From Rhodanobacteraceae bacterium (GTDB lineage: Bacteria > Pseudomonadota > Gammaproteobacteria > Xanthomonadales > Rhodanobacteraceae), in NCBI GenBank assembly GCA_016790075.1, contig JAEUPP010000049.1, positions 94,636 through 158,635 of the forward strand: a DNA stretch of 64,000 nt. The letters are read 5' to 3'. The translations under genes and the position numbers were made by a program. Below the pieces are notes generated by a model. That model saw only the letters and a program-made list of their open reading frames with translations, searched no databases and was not told the DNA's origin. This document shows positions 10,025-19,828 of this stretch, in pieces. The stretch's first letter is position 1; each line of letters begins with the position of its first letter.

Positions 10025-10992
10025 TGCAGACGCGTGATCTGGTCGCGGCACTTGCCGATGGGCGCGATTGGTCCGGGAATGAACTCGCGCAGCGCTTCGG
10101 CGTCACGCGTGCAGCAGTCTGGAAGCGTCTGGCTGAGCTGCGCCGCGCCGGATTGCCGCTGGCTGCCATGGCCGGGCACGGTTATCGCCTGGCATTGCCA
10201 CTGGAACTGCTCGATGCCCAGGCGATCCGCGCTGGCTTGCCGCCGCTGCTGCGGGCACGTTTTGCGGATCTGGCCGTGCACTGGGATATTGACTCGACCA
10301 ATAGCGAACTGATGCGTAGTGCGGCGGCACATGCTGATTTCGCCGTCTGCCTCGCCGAACAGCAGCACGCCGGACGTGGTCGGCGCGGCCGGCAATGGCA
10401 GTCGCCGTTGCTATGCAATATCTATCTTTCGCTGCTCAAGCGTTTTGACTGCGGTATGGGCAGCCTGTCCGGACTGAGTCTCGCAGTCGGCGTCGCGGTC
10501 GCGCGGGCACTCGAGCATTGCGGTGCTCCTGCACTCGGCCTCAAGTGGCCCAACGACGTGCTGGCCGGCGATGCCAAGCTTGCCGGCATCCTGGTGGAGC
10601 TGGGCGGTGAATTCCTGGGGCCCTGCTACGCCGTTATCGGCGTTGGCGTGAACCTGTATCTGCCAGCCGCCGTGCGCGAGGCAATCGATCAGCCGGTTGC
10701 CGATCTGGCTGCCTGCTGCACGCCGTTGCCCTCGCGCAATGTGCTGGCCGCTGCGCTGTTGGCCGAGTTCGCGCGCGTGCTCGATCAGTTTGCAAGCGAC
10801 GGCTTTGCCGCGCTGCGCGAGGATTTTGCACAACGCGACCGGCTACTCGGGCGCGCACTGGTGCTCAGCGATGCGGCTGGATCGCACTCTGGCGTAGGCG
10901 CTGGCATCGATGCACGCGGTGCACTGCTGCTGCGGCAGGGCGATACCATCGTGCGTTTCGACAGTGCGGAAGTGACGGTGCGCAAGGCATGA
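10024..10992 (+). CDS. birA: Bifunctional biotin ligase / biotin operon repressor
   Basis: 322 residues. The N-terminal winged helix (NELAQRFGVTRAAVWKRLAELRRAG, about residues 20-44) indicates a class II, DNA-binding BirA. The catalytic domain has the biotinyl-AMP loop AGRGRRGRQWQSP and the KWPNDVL motif, then GVGVNLYLP and a C-terminal SH3-like domain. It attaches biotin to carboxylase carrier proteins and represses biotin genes when loaded with biotinyl-AMP. No biotin genes are in the window. The start overlaps the plsY stop and the end overlaps coaX, an arrangement common in this lineage. Confidence 0.95.
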   Translation: MQTRDLVAALADGRDWSGNELAQRFGVTRAAVWKRLAELRRAGLPLAAMAGHGYRLALPLELLDAQAIRAGLPPLLRARFADLAVHWDIDSTNSELMRSAAAHADFAVCLAEQQHAGRGRRGRQWQSPLLCNIYLSLLKRFDCGMGSLSGLSLAVGVAVARALEHCGAPALGLKWPNDVLAGDAKLAGILVELGGEFLGPCYAVIGVGVNLYLPAAVREAIDQPVADLAACCTPLPSRNVLAAALLAEFARVLDQFASDGFAALREDFAQRDRLLGRALVLSDAAGSHSGVGAGIDARGALLLRQGDTIVRFDSAEVTVRKA

Positions 10993-11762
10993 ACCTGCTG
11001 GTCGATCTTGGCAATACACGCCTCAAATGGGCGCTGCATGATGCGCAGGGGCTGCGTGCTGGCGTGCCGGTTGATCACTCGCGCCCTTTGGCGCGGGAAC
11101 TTGACCTCGCCTGGGGCGAAGCACCCGCGATCACGCGCGCTCTGATTGCATCCGTCGCAAGGCCGCGCCTGGAATCGGAGCTGGTGCAGGCGATCCGTTT
11201 ACGCTTCGGGGTCGAGCCCGAATTTGTCGCCAGTGCGGCCGAGGCCGGCGGCGTGCGGATTGCCTATGCCGAGCCGCGCAAGCTTGGCGTCGACCGTTTC
11301 GTTGCGCTGATTGCGCTACGAGCCCTGCAGCGGGACCCGGTCGTGCTCGTCAGTGTGGGAACCGCGTTGGTGCTTGATGCACTCGCCGCAGACGGCAGGC
11401 ATCTCGGCGGGCTCATCGCGCCCAGTCCGGTGCTGATGCAGCAGGCCTTGCTGGGTGCGACCGCGCGGGTCAGCGCATCCGACTCGGCCCGCATCGTCGA
11501 ACTGGCCGATGACACCGAAGATGCCGTGCGTTCAGGTTGTTGGCTGGCGGCTGCGGCGCTGGTGGAAAGGTTCCATAAGCAGGCACAGCGGCGGCTGGGG
11601 CGGGACGTTGCACTCGTGCTTGCTGGTGGTGCCGCCGCCGAACTGGCGCCGCTGCTGTCGCTGCCGGCGCGGATCGAGGCAGATCTTGTGCTGCGTGGCC
11701 TGGCGCGGCTTGCGGCAGCCACCGCAGTGGCGGGCGAGCCGCTAGAATCCGGCGATCCCTGA
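10989..11762 (+). CDS. coaX: Type III pantothenate kinase
   Basis: 257 residues, normal for CoaX, which phosphorylates pantothenate in the first step of coenzyme A synthesis. It shows the ASKHA-type phosphate-binding start LVDLGNTRLKWAL, the GVDRFVALIALRAL motif and the second phosphate loop VSVGTALVLDALAADGRHLGG. Its ATG lies in a 4-base ATGA overlap with birA. No type I or II kinase gene is visible here, so this may be the sole pantothenate kinase, but that needs the whole genome. Confidence 0.94.
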   Translation: MNLLVDLGNTRLKWALHDAQGLRAGVPVDHSRPLARELDLAWGEAPAITRALIASVARPRLESELVQAIRLRFGVEPEFVASAAEAGGVRIAYAEPRKLGVDRFVALIALRALQRDPVVLVSVGTALVLDALAADGRHLGGLIAPSPVLMQQALLGATARVSASDSARIVELADDTEDAVRSGCWLAAAALVERFHKQAQRRLGRDVALVLAGGAAAELAPLLSLPARIEADLVLRGLARLAAATAVAGEPLESGDP

Positions 11763-11775
11763 GCGGCGTCCTTGC

Positions 11776-12438
11776 ATGTTTCTGCGCGTGTTGTTCCTGC
11801 TGCTGCTTGCGATGAATGTCGGCGTCGCGAGCTGGTTGTATTTCGCGCCGCGCCCTGCCCAGCGCGAAATCGATGTGACTGACATCGGTATCGCGCGGCT
11901 GGAACTGCTGGCTGAGCACGAGCGACTGGGTGATGCCGCGAGCGCCGAGCTGACCGAGGCGCCGCCGGCGAGCAATGTGCCGGATCAATGCCGCAGCATC
12001 GGCCCCTTCGCCACCCAGGCCGACATGCGTGCGGCGATGAACAAACTGACCTCACGCGTGCGGCGCATCCAATATCGGGAAGCGCGCACGACCCAGCCGC
12101 GTGGCTATTGGGTATTCGTACCGGCCATGGCGTCACGCGAGCAGGCACTCGGTGTTGCGCGCCAGCTATCGGCCAAGGGGGTGCGCGACTACTACGTCGT
12201 TACCGCGGGCGACCAGCAGAACACGATCTCACTGGGGCTGTTCCGCGAACAGGCCAATGCCGAGCGCCGCCGCGCCGAGATCGCGGCGCTGGGTTTTGCG
12301 CCGCAGATGCTGCAGCGCACCGAGGATCTGCCGGTGTACTGGGTCGACTTCGCAGAAGATCCTCAACGCCCCGTCGCCTGGCGTGCCCAGATGCCGGATC
12401 TGGTCGATCTCAGAGAGCAGCCTGTGCAATGTTTCTAG
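11776..12438 (+). CDS. SPOR-domain membrane protein
   Basis: 220 residues with an N-terminal signal-anchor (MFLRVLFLLLLAMNVGVASWLYFA). The periplasmic part contains a SPOR-like segment (CRSIGPFATQADMRAAMNKL, GYWVFVPAMASREQALGVARQL and LGLFREQANAERRRAEIAALG), the fold that binds denuded glycan strands of septal peptidoglycan. It follows coaX by 13 bases, as in Xanthomonas relatives. The SPOR assignment rests on these repeats plus conserved position; the biological role in division or envelope maintenance is inferred from the family. Confidence 0.8.
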   Translation: MFLRVLFLLLLAMNVGVASWLYFAPRPAQREIDVTDIGIARLELLAEHERLGDAASAELTEAPPASNVPDQCRSIGPFATQADMRAAMNKLTSRVRRIQYREARTTQPRGYWVFVPAMASREQALGVARQLSAKGVRDYYVVTAGDQQNTISLGLFREQANAERRRAEIAALGFAPQMLQRTEDLPVYWVDFAEDPQRPVAWRAQMPDLVDLREQPVQCF

Positions 12439-12619
12439 CGAACTCGTCGGCCAATCACCTGCGGTTCGGACCATCCCGGTGAGTGGCACTGCGACCGCTG
12501 CCCTTGCGGACTCCGTGGACGCTTGGCACTCTTGCGCGCCGTTAATCTGACCGCAGGCTGAACTTTCGCGCGCCAGCGCGGTCAGCGTCTGGCCATAGCC
12601 ACAATTCCGAGGATTCGCG

Positions 12620-13351
12620 ATGCTCAAGAAGCTCACCCTGGCCCTCGCCCTCGCGGCGGCGTCCTTCACCACCCTGGCCGCCGAAGATGCGAAGGAGACG
12701 AAGATCGTCAGCGACGCGATTCTCGCCCTGGTACCGCAGGCCAAGCTTGATTCCGTAACCAAGTCCAGCCTGCCCGGCTTTTACGAAGTCGTGACCGGTG
12801 GCCAGGTCGTCTATGTCAGTGCCGACGGCAAGTACCTGCTGCAGGGCAGCCTGTTCGACATGGCCACGAAGCGTGACCTTACCGAAGCGCGTCTCGGCGG
12901 CATTCGCAAGGAACTCGTCGATCAGGTGCCGAAGTCCAAGCGCATCGTCTTCGCGCCCAAGGATCCGAAATACACGGTGACGGTATTTACCGATATCGAT
13001 TGCGGCTATTGCCGCAAGATGCACCAGGACATCGCCAAGTACAACGAGCAGGGCATCTCGGTGGAGTACCTCTGGTTCCCGCGCTCAGGTCCGGGCACGC
13101 CCTCGTTCGACAAGGCTGTTTCGGTATGGTGTGCGACCGACCGCAACAAGGCCTTTACCGAGGCGAAATCGGGCACGGATCCGAAAAGCGCGACCTGCGA
13201 TAACCCGATCGCCGAGGAGTTCGAGCTGGGCCGCCGTGTCGGTCTCAACGGCACGCCGACCGTAATTGCCCCGGATGGTACCCAGATTGGTGGCTATCTC
13301 GCGCCGGAAGCCATGCGTCAGCGTCTCGACAGCCTCGCTTCCGTGAAGTAA
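12620..13351 (+). CDS. dsbC: Periplasmic thiol:disulfide isomerase DsbC
   Basis: 243 residues: signal peptide (MLKKLTLALALAAASFTTLA, before AEDA), an N-terminal dimerisation domain (about 25-85), a linker helix, then a thioredoxin fold with the active site CGYC (Cys128 and Cys131) and the cis-proline loop GTPTVIAPDG. It rearranges wrong disulfides in periplasmic proteins, including cysteine-rich exported ones such as those encoded nearby. A second cysteine pair (WCATDR and SATCDN) matches the structural disulfide of DsbC. It is a stand-alone gene, with a hairpin 25 bases after its stop. Confidence 0.93.
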   Translation: MLKKLTLALALAAASFTTLAAEDAKETKIVSDAILALVPQAKLDSVTKSSLPGFYEVVTGGQVVYVSADGKYLLQGSLFDMATKRDLTEARLGGIRKELVDQVPKSKRIVFAPKDPKYTVTVFTDIDCGYCRKMHQDIAKYNEQGISVEYLWFPRSGPGTPSFDKAVSVWCATDRNKAFTEAKSGTDPKSATCDNPIAEEFELGRRVGLNGTPTVIAPDGTQIGGYLAPEAMRQRLDSLASVK

Positions 13352-13376
13352 GTACCCGTTACTAAAGTAAATTCAG

Positions 13377-13412
13377 GCGGCGGCTGCGGTAACGCAGCCG
13401 CCGCTGTCGTGT
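13377..13412 (+). terminator. Intrinsic-type terminator after dsbC
   Basis: Perfect 12-bp GC-rich stem GCGGCGGCTGCG / CGCAGCCGCCGC with a GTAA tetraloop (13377-13404), followed by the T-rich TGTCGTGTTT. It lies between dsbC and purL and probably separates their transcription. Confidence 0.65.
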
Positions 13413-13503
13413 TTGCGGCCTGATCCTGCCGCGATAGCGGCAGGCAGACGGCAGCGGTTATCATGCGCGCCCTTCTGAGAACCCGCTCCGGAACGGCCTT
13501 TAC

Positions 13504-16500
13504 ATGATCGTCCTCGACGGGCAAAGCGCCCTGTCTGCATTCCGCCTCGATCGTCTGAATCGCCAGTTGGCGGAGTCGGCGTCCGGCGCACGCGTCAGTT
13601 CGACGCGTTATGTCTACCTGCTTGCCGCGGCCAGTTCCCTCGACGACGCAGCGCGCCAGCGCCTGGCGCAGGTGCTCGAGGCGCGTACCGATGACACGGC
13701 TCGGCCGGCCAGCTTCTGGACCGTTCCGCGGCTAGGCACCATATCGCCCTGGTCGAGCAAGGCCACCGACATTCTGCAGGGGTGTGGATTCGCCATCGGA
13801 CGCGTCGAGCGTGCCATCGCTTTCGAAGTCTTGAACTTGCCGGCGCTCGACAGTCCGGCCTGGAGCGCATTGACCAGCGCCCTGCACGATCCCATGACGC
13901 AGTCGGTACTGACCGCGCTGACCGATGCCGAGCATCTGTTCAGGGCCGCAGTGCCCGGTGATCTGGGTCGCGTGGTGCTGGGGGCGGCCCCACAGGCCGC
14001 GCTCAACGAGGCCAACGTTCGTCTGGGCCTGGCGTTGGCGCCAGACGAGATCGACTATCTTGTTGCGCGCTATGCCGAACTAGGCCGTGACCCCAGTGAC
14101 GCCGAACTCATGATGTTCGCGCAGGCCAATTCTGAGCACTGTCGCCACAAGGTGTTCAATGCGAGCTGGAATGTAGACGGCGAGGCGCAACCGCTGTCGC
14201 TGTTTGCAATGATCAAGAACACGCACAAGGTTTCGCCGGCCCACACCTTGTCGGCTTATGCCGACAATGCGGCGGTGATTGCAGGCAGCCCGGGCCAACG
14301 TTTTTTTGCCGACGCCGACGGCGTCTACCGCGCGCATGCCGAGCGCATCGACTATGCGATCAAGGTCGAGACACATAATCACCCGACGGCGATAGCGCCG
14401 TTCCCGGGTGCATCGACCGGCTCCGGCGGCGAGATTCGCGACGAAGGGGCGACTGGCCGTGGCGGCAAACCCAAGGCGGGTTTGACCGGGTTCTCCGTAT
14501 CGCATCTGCGCATTCCGGGTCTTGCGCGGCTGTGGGAAAGCGAACGGCCGCTGCCGCCGCGTATGGCGACGGCGTTTGAGATCATGCGTGACGGCCCCAT
14601 CGGCGCTGCTTCGTTCAACAACGAATTCGGCCGTCCCGCGTTGGGCGGTTATTTCCGCAGCTACGAGCAGGAAACTGGCCTGCCAGGCCTGCGGCGCGGC
14701 TACGACAAGCCGATCATGATCGCCGGCGGCCTGGCTAATTTGCGTTCGCAACATGTGGAGAAACAAACCCTGCAAGCCGGCGATGCGGTGATCGTGCTCG
14801 GCGGTCCGGCCATGCTGATCGGTCTCGGCGGCGGAGCTGCTTCATCGGTCGCCTCGGGAACGAGTTCGGCCGAACTCGACTTCGCATCGGTGCAGCGCGA
14901 CAACCCGGAAATCGAGCGCCGCTGCCAGGAAGTCATCGATCATTGCTGGCAGCTGGGTGAAGCCAACCCCATTGTCACCGTGCACGATGTCGGTGCGGGG
15001 GGGCTGTCCAACGCCATCCCCGAGCTGCTGCACGATTCCAAGGTTGGAGGACGCATCGACCTGGCCAAGGTGCCCAGTGCCGATCCTTCGCTGTCCCCGA
15101 TGCAGCTCTGGTGCAACGAATCGCAGGAGCGTTACGTGCTCGGAGTTCGCCCGGCCGATCTCGCCCGCTTTGAAGACATCTGTGCCCGTGAGCGTTGTCC
15201 CTATGCCGTGGTCGGTACCGCGACGGACGTGCAGCAACTGATGGTCGGCTACGGCGTCGATACGACGACGGCCGTCGATGCAGTCACCGCGATCAACCTG
15301 CCGATGGACCTGCTGTTCGGCAAGGCGCCGAAGATGCACAGGGACGCCAAGCGCAAAGCGCCGCGTGTTGATCTCGTGTCCGATTGCCTGGGCATCAATT
15401 TGCACGAAGCGCTGCAGCGGGTGCTGCAGTTCCCTGCGGTCGGGTCGAAGTCGTTCCTGATCACGATTGGTGACCGCAGCGTCGGCGGCCTGTGCTCGCG
15501 CGACCAGATGGTCGGCCCCTGGCAGGTGCCGGTGGCTGATTGTGCCGTCACGCTCGCGGATTTCGACGGCTATGCCGGTGAAGCCATGGCCATGGGCGAG
15601 CGCACGCCGCTGGCGGCGCTGTCCTCGGCGGATGCGGCGCGCATGGCGGTGGGCGAAGCGCTGACCAATCTGGCGGCGGCACCGATCGCGGATATGGGCG
15701 AAATCCGTCTGTCGGCGAACTGGATGGCGGCAGCGAATTTTCCGCATCAGGATGCCGCGCTGTTCGATGCGGTGCGCGCCATCGGCATGGAGCTTTGCCC
15801 CGCGCTGGGTATTTCCATCCCGGTTGGCAAGGATTCGTTGTCCATGCAGGCGGTCTGGCATGACGGTGAGCGCGAGCAGAAGACGGTAGCACCGGTATCT
15901 CTGATCGTCTCGGCGTTTGCGCGCGTTACCGACGTGCGCCGTGCGCTGACCCCGCAATTGCGCCTGGACAAGGGGGAAACCGAGCTCTGGCTGATCGATC
16001 TCGGCGGCGGGCGCAATCGTCTCGGCGGTTCGGCGCTGATGCAGGTATTCAATCGTTCCGGCGGCGTGCCCCCCGATCTCGACGACGCGCTACGGTTCAA
16101 GAATTTCTTCGCCTGTATCCAGCAGGCCAATGCTGACGGCCTGTTGCTGGCCTATCACGACCGTGCCGACGGCGGCGTGCTCGTGACCTTGCTGGAAATG
16201 GCCTTTGCGGGTCATTGTGGCCTGTCGATCGGCCTTGACGGCTGGGCCGAGAACACGCTGCGCGCACTGTTCTGCGAAGAGCTGGGCGCGGTGGTGCAGG
16301 TACGCCGAGACGATGTCGCGGCGTTCAAGGCGTTGCTGGAGCGCTATGCCATCGCCGACATCGCGCACATGATAGGCCGGCCCAAGGAAAAGCCGCAGAT
16401 CAGCCTGCGCCTCGGTGACGATTCGCTGGGACGCTGGGACTGGAGCGACCTCATGCACACATGGTCGCAGACCAGTCACGCCATGCAGCGTTTGCGCGAC

Positions 16501-17385
16501 AACCCTGTCCTGGCCGACAGCGAACTTGATTGGCGCTGCGACAGCGACGATCCGGGCATCACACCCAAGCTCAGCTTCGACCCGGCCGAGGATGTGGCGG
16601 CGCCGTTCATTGCACGTGGGTTGCGGCCACGCCTTGCGGTACTGCGCGATCAGGGCGTCAACGGCCAGATCGAAATGGCGGCTGCGTTCACGCGTGCGGG
16701 TTTCGATGCGGTCGACGTGCACATGTCCGATCTGCAGAGCGGTCGCCGCCGCCTCGATGAATTCCAGGGCCTTGCGGCTTGCGGCGGTTTTTCCTATGGC
16801 GATGTGCTCGGTGCTGGCCGCGGCTGGGCCACCTCAATCCTGTTCAATCCGGCCCTGCGCGCGCAGTTCGCCGCGTTTTTCGCCGACCCGACGCGGTTTG
16901 CGCTGGGGGTTTGCAACGGCTGCCAGATGATGGCAAACCTCAAGGACATCATTCCGGGTGCGGACTATTGGCCCCGGTTCCGACGCAACCTCTCGGAACA
17001 GTACGAGGCGCGCTTTGTCACGATCGAGGTCATGGAGTCGCCTTCCATTCTGTTGCGCGGCATGGCCGGCTCACGCATTCCGGTCGTCGTCGCCCATGGC
17101 GAGGGGCATGCGGAATTCGCGCAGGGCAGCGACTACAACCGCGTCCAGCCCTGCCTGCGCTTCGTGGATAACCGCGGCAAGGCGACGGAATCCTTCCCGC
17201 TCAATTCCAATGGGTCCGTCGGCGGCCTGACTGGCCTGACCGCGGCCGAGGGCCGCGTCACGATCATGATGCCGCATCCCGAGCGTGTACATCGCAGCGT
17301 ACAGATGAGCTGGCGTCCCGATACCTGGGGCGAAGATTCGCCATGGATGCGCATGTTCCGCAATGCGCGCGCCTGGGTGGGATGA
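13504..17385 (+). CDS. purL: Phosphoribosylformylglycinamidine synthase, large single-chain type
   Basis: 1293 residues, the size of the fused proteobacterial FGAM synthase. It converts FGAR, glutamine and ATP to FGAM in purine synthesis. Order of parts: N-terminal PurS-like domain, linker, two AIR-synthase-like halves ([19 protein letters not shown] in the first; GVQAD-type segment near the second) and a C-terminal class I glutaminase with nucleophile Cys1137 in GVCNGCQMM and the catalytic HGEGHAEF / [10 protein letters not shown] segments. ATG 13504 gives a family-like N-terminus. The stop overlaps the next gene as ATGA. Confidence 0.97.
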   Translation: MIVLDGQSALSAFRLDRLNRQLAESASGARVSSTRYVYLLAAASSLDDAARQRLAQVLEARTDDTARPASFWTVPRLGTISPWSSKATDILQGCGFAIGRVERAIAFEVLNLPALDSPAWSALTSALHDPMTQSVLTALTDAEHLFRAAVPGDLGRVVLGAAPQAALNEANVRLGLALAPDEIDYLVARYAELGRDPSDAELMMFAQANSEHCRHKVFNASWNVDGEAQPLSLFAMIKNTHKVSPAHTLSAYADNAAVIAGSPGQRFFADADGVYRAHAERIDYAIKVETHNHPTAIAPFPGASTGSGGEIRDEGATGRGGKPKAGLTGFSVSHLRIPGLARLWESERPLPPRMATAFEIMRDGPIGAASFNNEFGRPALGGYFRSYEQETGLPGLRRGYDKPIMIAGGLANLRSQHVEKQTLQAGDAVIVLGGPAMLIGLGGGAASSVASGTSSAELDFASVQRDNPEIERRCQEVIDHCWQLGEANPIVTVHDVGAGGLSNAIPELLHDSKVGGRIDLAKVPSADPSLSPMQLWCNESQERYVLGVRPADLARFEDICARERCPYAVVGTATDVQQLMVGYGVDTTTAVDAVTAINLPMDLLFGKAPKMHRDAKRKAPRVDLVSDCLGINLHEALQRVLQFPAVGSKSFLITIGDRSVGGLCSRDQMVGPWQVPVADCAVTLADFDGYAGEAMAMGERTPLAALSSADAARMAVGEALTNLAAAPIADMGEIRLSANWMAAANFPHQDAALFDAVRAIGMELCPALGISIPVGKDSLSMQAVWHDGEREQKTVAPVSLIVSAFARVTDVRRALTPQLRLDKGETELWLIDLGGGRNRLGGSALMQVFNRSGGVPPDLDDALRFKNFFACIQQANADGLLLAYHDRADGGVLVTLLEMAFAGHCGLSIGLDGWAENTLRALFCEELGAVVQVRRDDVAAFKALLERYAIADIAHMIGRPKEKPQISLRLGDDSLGRWDWSDLMHTWSQTSHAMQRLRDNPVLADSELDWRCDSDDPGITPKLSFDPAEDVAAPFIARGLRPRLAVLRDQGVNGQIEMAAAFTRAGFDAVDVHMSDLQSGRRRLDEFQGLAACGGFSYGDVLGAGRGWATSILFNPALRAQFAAFFADPTRFALGVCNGCQMMANLKDIIPGADYWPRFRRNLSEQYEARFVTIEVMESPSILLRGMAGSRIPVVVAHGEGHAEFAQGSDYNRVQPCLRFVDNRGKATESFPLNSNGSVGGLTGLTAAEGRVTIMMPHPERVHRSVQMSWRPDTWGEDSPWMRMFRNARAWVG

Positions 17386-18035
17386 GACTCAGCCCGCTCA
17401 AGCGGTTCCTGCTCGCGGCCGTCGCCTGGCTGCCGGCCTGCTTTGCGCTCTGGTGGTGGGTATCCGGACTGACCGTGAAGTTTCCGGTCTGGCTCGCCGG
17501 TCTCACACTCAGCAGTTGCTGGCCTGAGCTTGTCGCCAGCGTAAGCCAGGGGTTCGACAACGGCGGCATGCCGACCATGGACGTGCTGACGCGGATTGCG
17601 GTCAGCGAAACTGGCCCCGACGGCAAGTTGGCGACCGGTTATCTCGAGGCGACCGTGCATCCGCTGTTGTACGGCTATGCATTGCCGCTGTTTTTCGGGC
17701 TTTGCCTGGCGACGCCACAGGACGACGAGCGGCGTTGGGGACAGCTTGCACTGGGCTGTGTGGCGATCTGGCTGGCACAGGCCTTCGGTATCGCGGCCGA
17801 TGCGCTCAAGGTACTCGCACTGGGGTCCGGCCCCGAGGCCACCGCCGCCGTGCAGGCGGCCGGGCTTAACCTGAATCTGATTGCCCTTTGTTACCAGTTC
17901 GGCTATCTGATCCTGCCGACCGTGGTACCGGCAGCACTGTGGCTTGCGCTCAACCGTCCGTTTATTGAAACGTTGACCGGCCGCTCGTTTGGGGAACCCG
18001 GCGGCAGCAGCGCCGGTCGAAACGCCGCCTCCTAG
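17382..18035 (+). CDS. Membrane protein resembling exosortase-H-associated protein
   Basis: 217 residues with hydrophobic segments near 8-30, 95-112, 120-145 and 165-190. The pattern [19 protein letters not shown] followed by [15 protein letters not shown] and [20 protein letters not shown] resembles my recollection of the small membrane protein that accompanies exosortase H, which processes IPTL-type C-terminal sorting signals; a database search is needed to confirm. No exosortase or IPTL-tailed protein is present in the window. The start overlaps the purL stop and its end is 10 bases before gspE, so it may be co-transcribed with the type II secretion operon. An unrelated four-helix protein is the alternative. 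Confidence 0.6.
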   Translation: MRLSPLKRFLLAAVAWLPACFALWWWVSGLTVKFPVWLAGLTLSSCWPELVASVSQGFDNGGMPTMDVLTRIAVSETGPDGKLATGYLEATVHPLLYGYALPLFFGLCLATPQDDERRWGQLALGCVAIWLAQAFGIAADALKVLALGSGPEATAAVQAAGLNLNLIALCYQFGYLILPTVVPAALWLALNRPFIETLTGRSFGEPGGSSAGRNAAS

Positions 18036-18045
18036 GAAAGAAGTC

Positions 18046-19785
18046 ATGTCTGCCGCCGAATTGCAGGAAGTCGAGCCCGCCCTCGACGCCGTCGCCGCGA
18101 ACCTGGACGAGCAAATTTGCGCGTTCCTGGTCAAGAAAGGCCGCCTCAAGGAGGCTGACCTTGCGCGTGCGCGCCGCGTGCACGAGGAATCCGACAGCGA
18201 GTCGCTGGTCAACCTGCTGACCCGGCTCGGCCTGGTTTCCGAGCGCGACATGGCCGAGTCGATGGCTGAGCTGCTCAAGCTGCCGCTACTGGGGGCCAAG
18301 GATTTCCCCGAATCGCCGCCGCCGAACGTGGCACTGTCGGTGCGCTTCCTCAAACAGCACCATGTAGTGCCGGTCAGCGAAAACGAGACGGAGGTCGGCC
18401 TGCTCGTCGCCGATCCGGCCGAACCCTATCCGGCGCAGGCGGTGGAGCTGGCTACGGGACGGAAAGTGACCCTGCAGATCGGCCTGCGTTCGGAAATCGA
18501 TGATCTGATCGAGCGCTACTACGGGCAGGGCCGTTCGGCCATGGGCACCATCGTCGAGACGCTGTCCGAAGATGCCACGCGTGGCGAGGACGATATCGAA
18601 CACCTGCGCGATCTGGCGTCCGAAGCACCGGTGATACGCCTGGTCAATCTCATCGTGCAGCGCGCGGTCGAGCAGCGTGCGTCGGATATCCATATCGAGC
18701 CGTTCGAGAACCGCCTCAAGGTGCGCTACCGCATCGACGGCGTGCTGCACGAGGTCGAGTCACCACCGGCGGCGTCGACTGCTGCGGTGATCTCGCGTGT
18801 CAAGATCATGGCCAAGCTCAACATCGCGGAACGCCGTCTGCCGCAGGACGGCCGCATCATGTTGCGTGTGCAGGGCAAGGAGCTCGACCTGCGCGTTTCG
18901 ACTGTGCCGACGTCCTGGGGCGAGTCGGTAGTCATGCGTATTCTCGATCGCGAAAGCGTCGTGTTTGATTTCCATACGCTGGGGTTTACCGACGAATTCC
19001 TGCCGCAGTTCATGAAGGTGCTTGAGCTGCCGCACGGCATCATGCTCGTGACCGGCCCCACTGGCTCGGGCAAGACGACGACCCTGTATACCGCGCTGTC
19101 CCGGCTCAATCAGCCCGACGTCAAGATCATCACCGTCGAAGACCCGGTCGAATACCAGATCGAGGGGATCAACCAGATTCAGGCCAAGCCGCAGATCGGC
19201 CTGGACTTCAGCCATGCGTTGCGCTCCATCGTGCGTCAGGATCCCGACATCATCATGATCGGGGAAATGCGCGATCTCGAAACTTGCCGCATCGCGATTC
19301 AATCGGCGCTCACCGGACATCTGGTGCTGTCGACACTGCATACAAACAATGCGGCCGGCGGCATCACGCGCTTGCTCGACATGGGCGTCGAAGACTATCT
19401 GCTGACCTCGACCGTGAATGGCATCCTTGCCCAGCGCCTCGTGCGCCGGCTCGACCGGGCGCATGCGGAAGCCTATACGCCGCTGCCTGAGGTCGTGCAC
19501 GAGTTCAACCTCGACAAGCTCGGCGGGCCGGGGCCTCTGCAGCTCTACAAGCCGATGCCGAGTACGAACAACCCCAGCGGTTACTACGGACGTACCACGA
19601 TCATGGAATTCATGGTCATGTCCGATCCGCTGCGCCGTCTCGTCATGCAGCACGCCGGCATGGGTGAACTCGAACAGCAGGCGCGTAGTGAAGGTATGCG
19701 CACCATGTACGAGGACGGCCTGGTGAAATCCCTGGCCGGTGTCACGACGATAGAAGAAGTGCTGCGCGTGACCCAGGAAGGGTGA
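18046..19785 (+). CDS. gspE: Type II secretion ATPase GspE (XpsE-like)
   Basis: 579 residues. It powers pseudopilus assembly at the inner membrane and docks through its N-domain to GspL. ATG 18046 follows AGGAAAGAA; a GTG upstream was rejected. The N1E/N2E region (about 1-180) precedes the RecA-like core with Walker A GPTGSGKTTT (about 335-344), Asp box, Walker B (DPDIIMIGEMRD) and His box (LSTLHTN). Oddly, the four-cysteine zinc module normally found after VRRL and before GY-GR is absent: the segment from about residue 468 to 515 reads VRRLDRAHAEA ... MPSTNNPSGYYGR without any Cys. First gene of the xps-order operon. Confidence 0.95.
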   Translation: MSAAELQEVEPALDAVAANLDEQICAFLVKKGRLKEADLARARRVHEESDSESLVNLLTRLGLVSERDMAESMAELLKLPLLGAKDFPESPPPNVALSVRFLKQHHVVPVSENETEVGLLVADPAEPYPAQAVELATGRKVTLQIGLRSEIDDLIERYYGQGRSAMGTIVETLSEDATRGEDDIEHLRDLASEAPVIRLVNLIVQRAVEQRASDIHIEPFENRLKVRYRIDGVLHEVESPPAASTAAVISRVKIMAKLNIAERRLPQDGRIMLRVQGKELDLRVSTVPTSWGESVVMRILDRESVVFDFHTLGFTDEFLPQFMKVLELPHGIMLVTGPTGSGKTTTLYTALSRLNQPDVKIITVEDPVEYQIEGINQIQAKPQIGLDFSHALRSIVRQDPDIIMIGEMRDLETCRIAIQSALTGHLVLSTLHTNNAAGGITRLLDMGVEDYLLTSTVNGILAQRLVRRLDRAHAEAYTPLPEVVHEFNLDKLGGPGPLQLYKPMPSTNNPSGYYGRTTIMEFMVMSDPLRRLVMQHAGMGELEQQARSEGMRTMYEDGLVKSLAGVTTIEEVLRVTQEG

Positions 19786-19828
19786 TCCCTTCTCCGCTCT
19801 CCAACCCGATCCTGCGCGCTGACCGCCA

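Noticed and set aside
12439-12619. tRNA gene between the SPOR gene and dsbC
   Set aside because: No cloverleaf, GTTCGAATC-like T-arm or CCA end was found in this 181-base gap.
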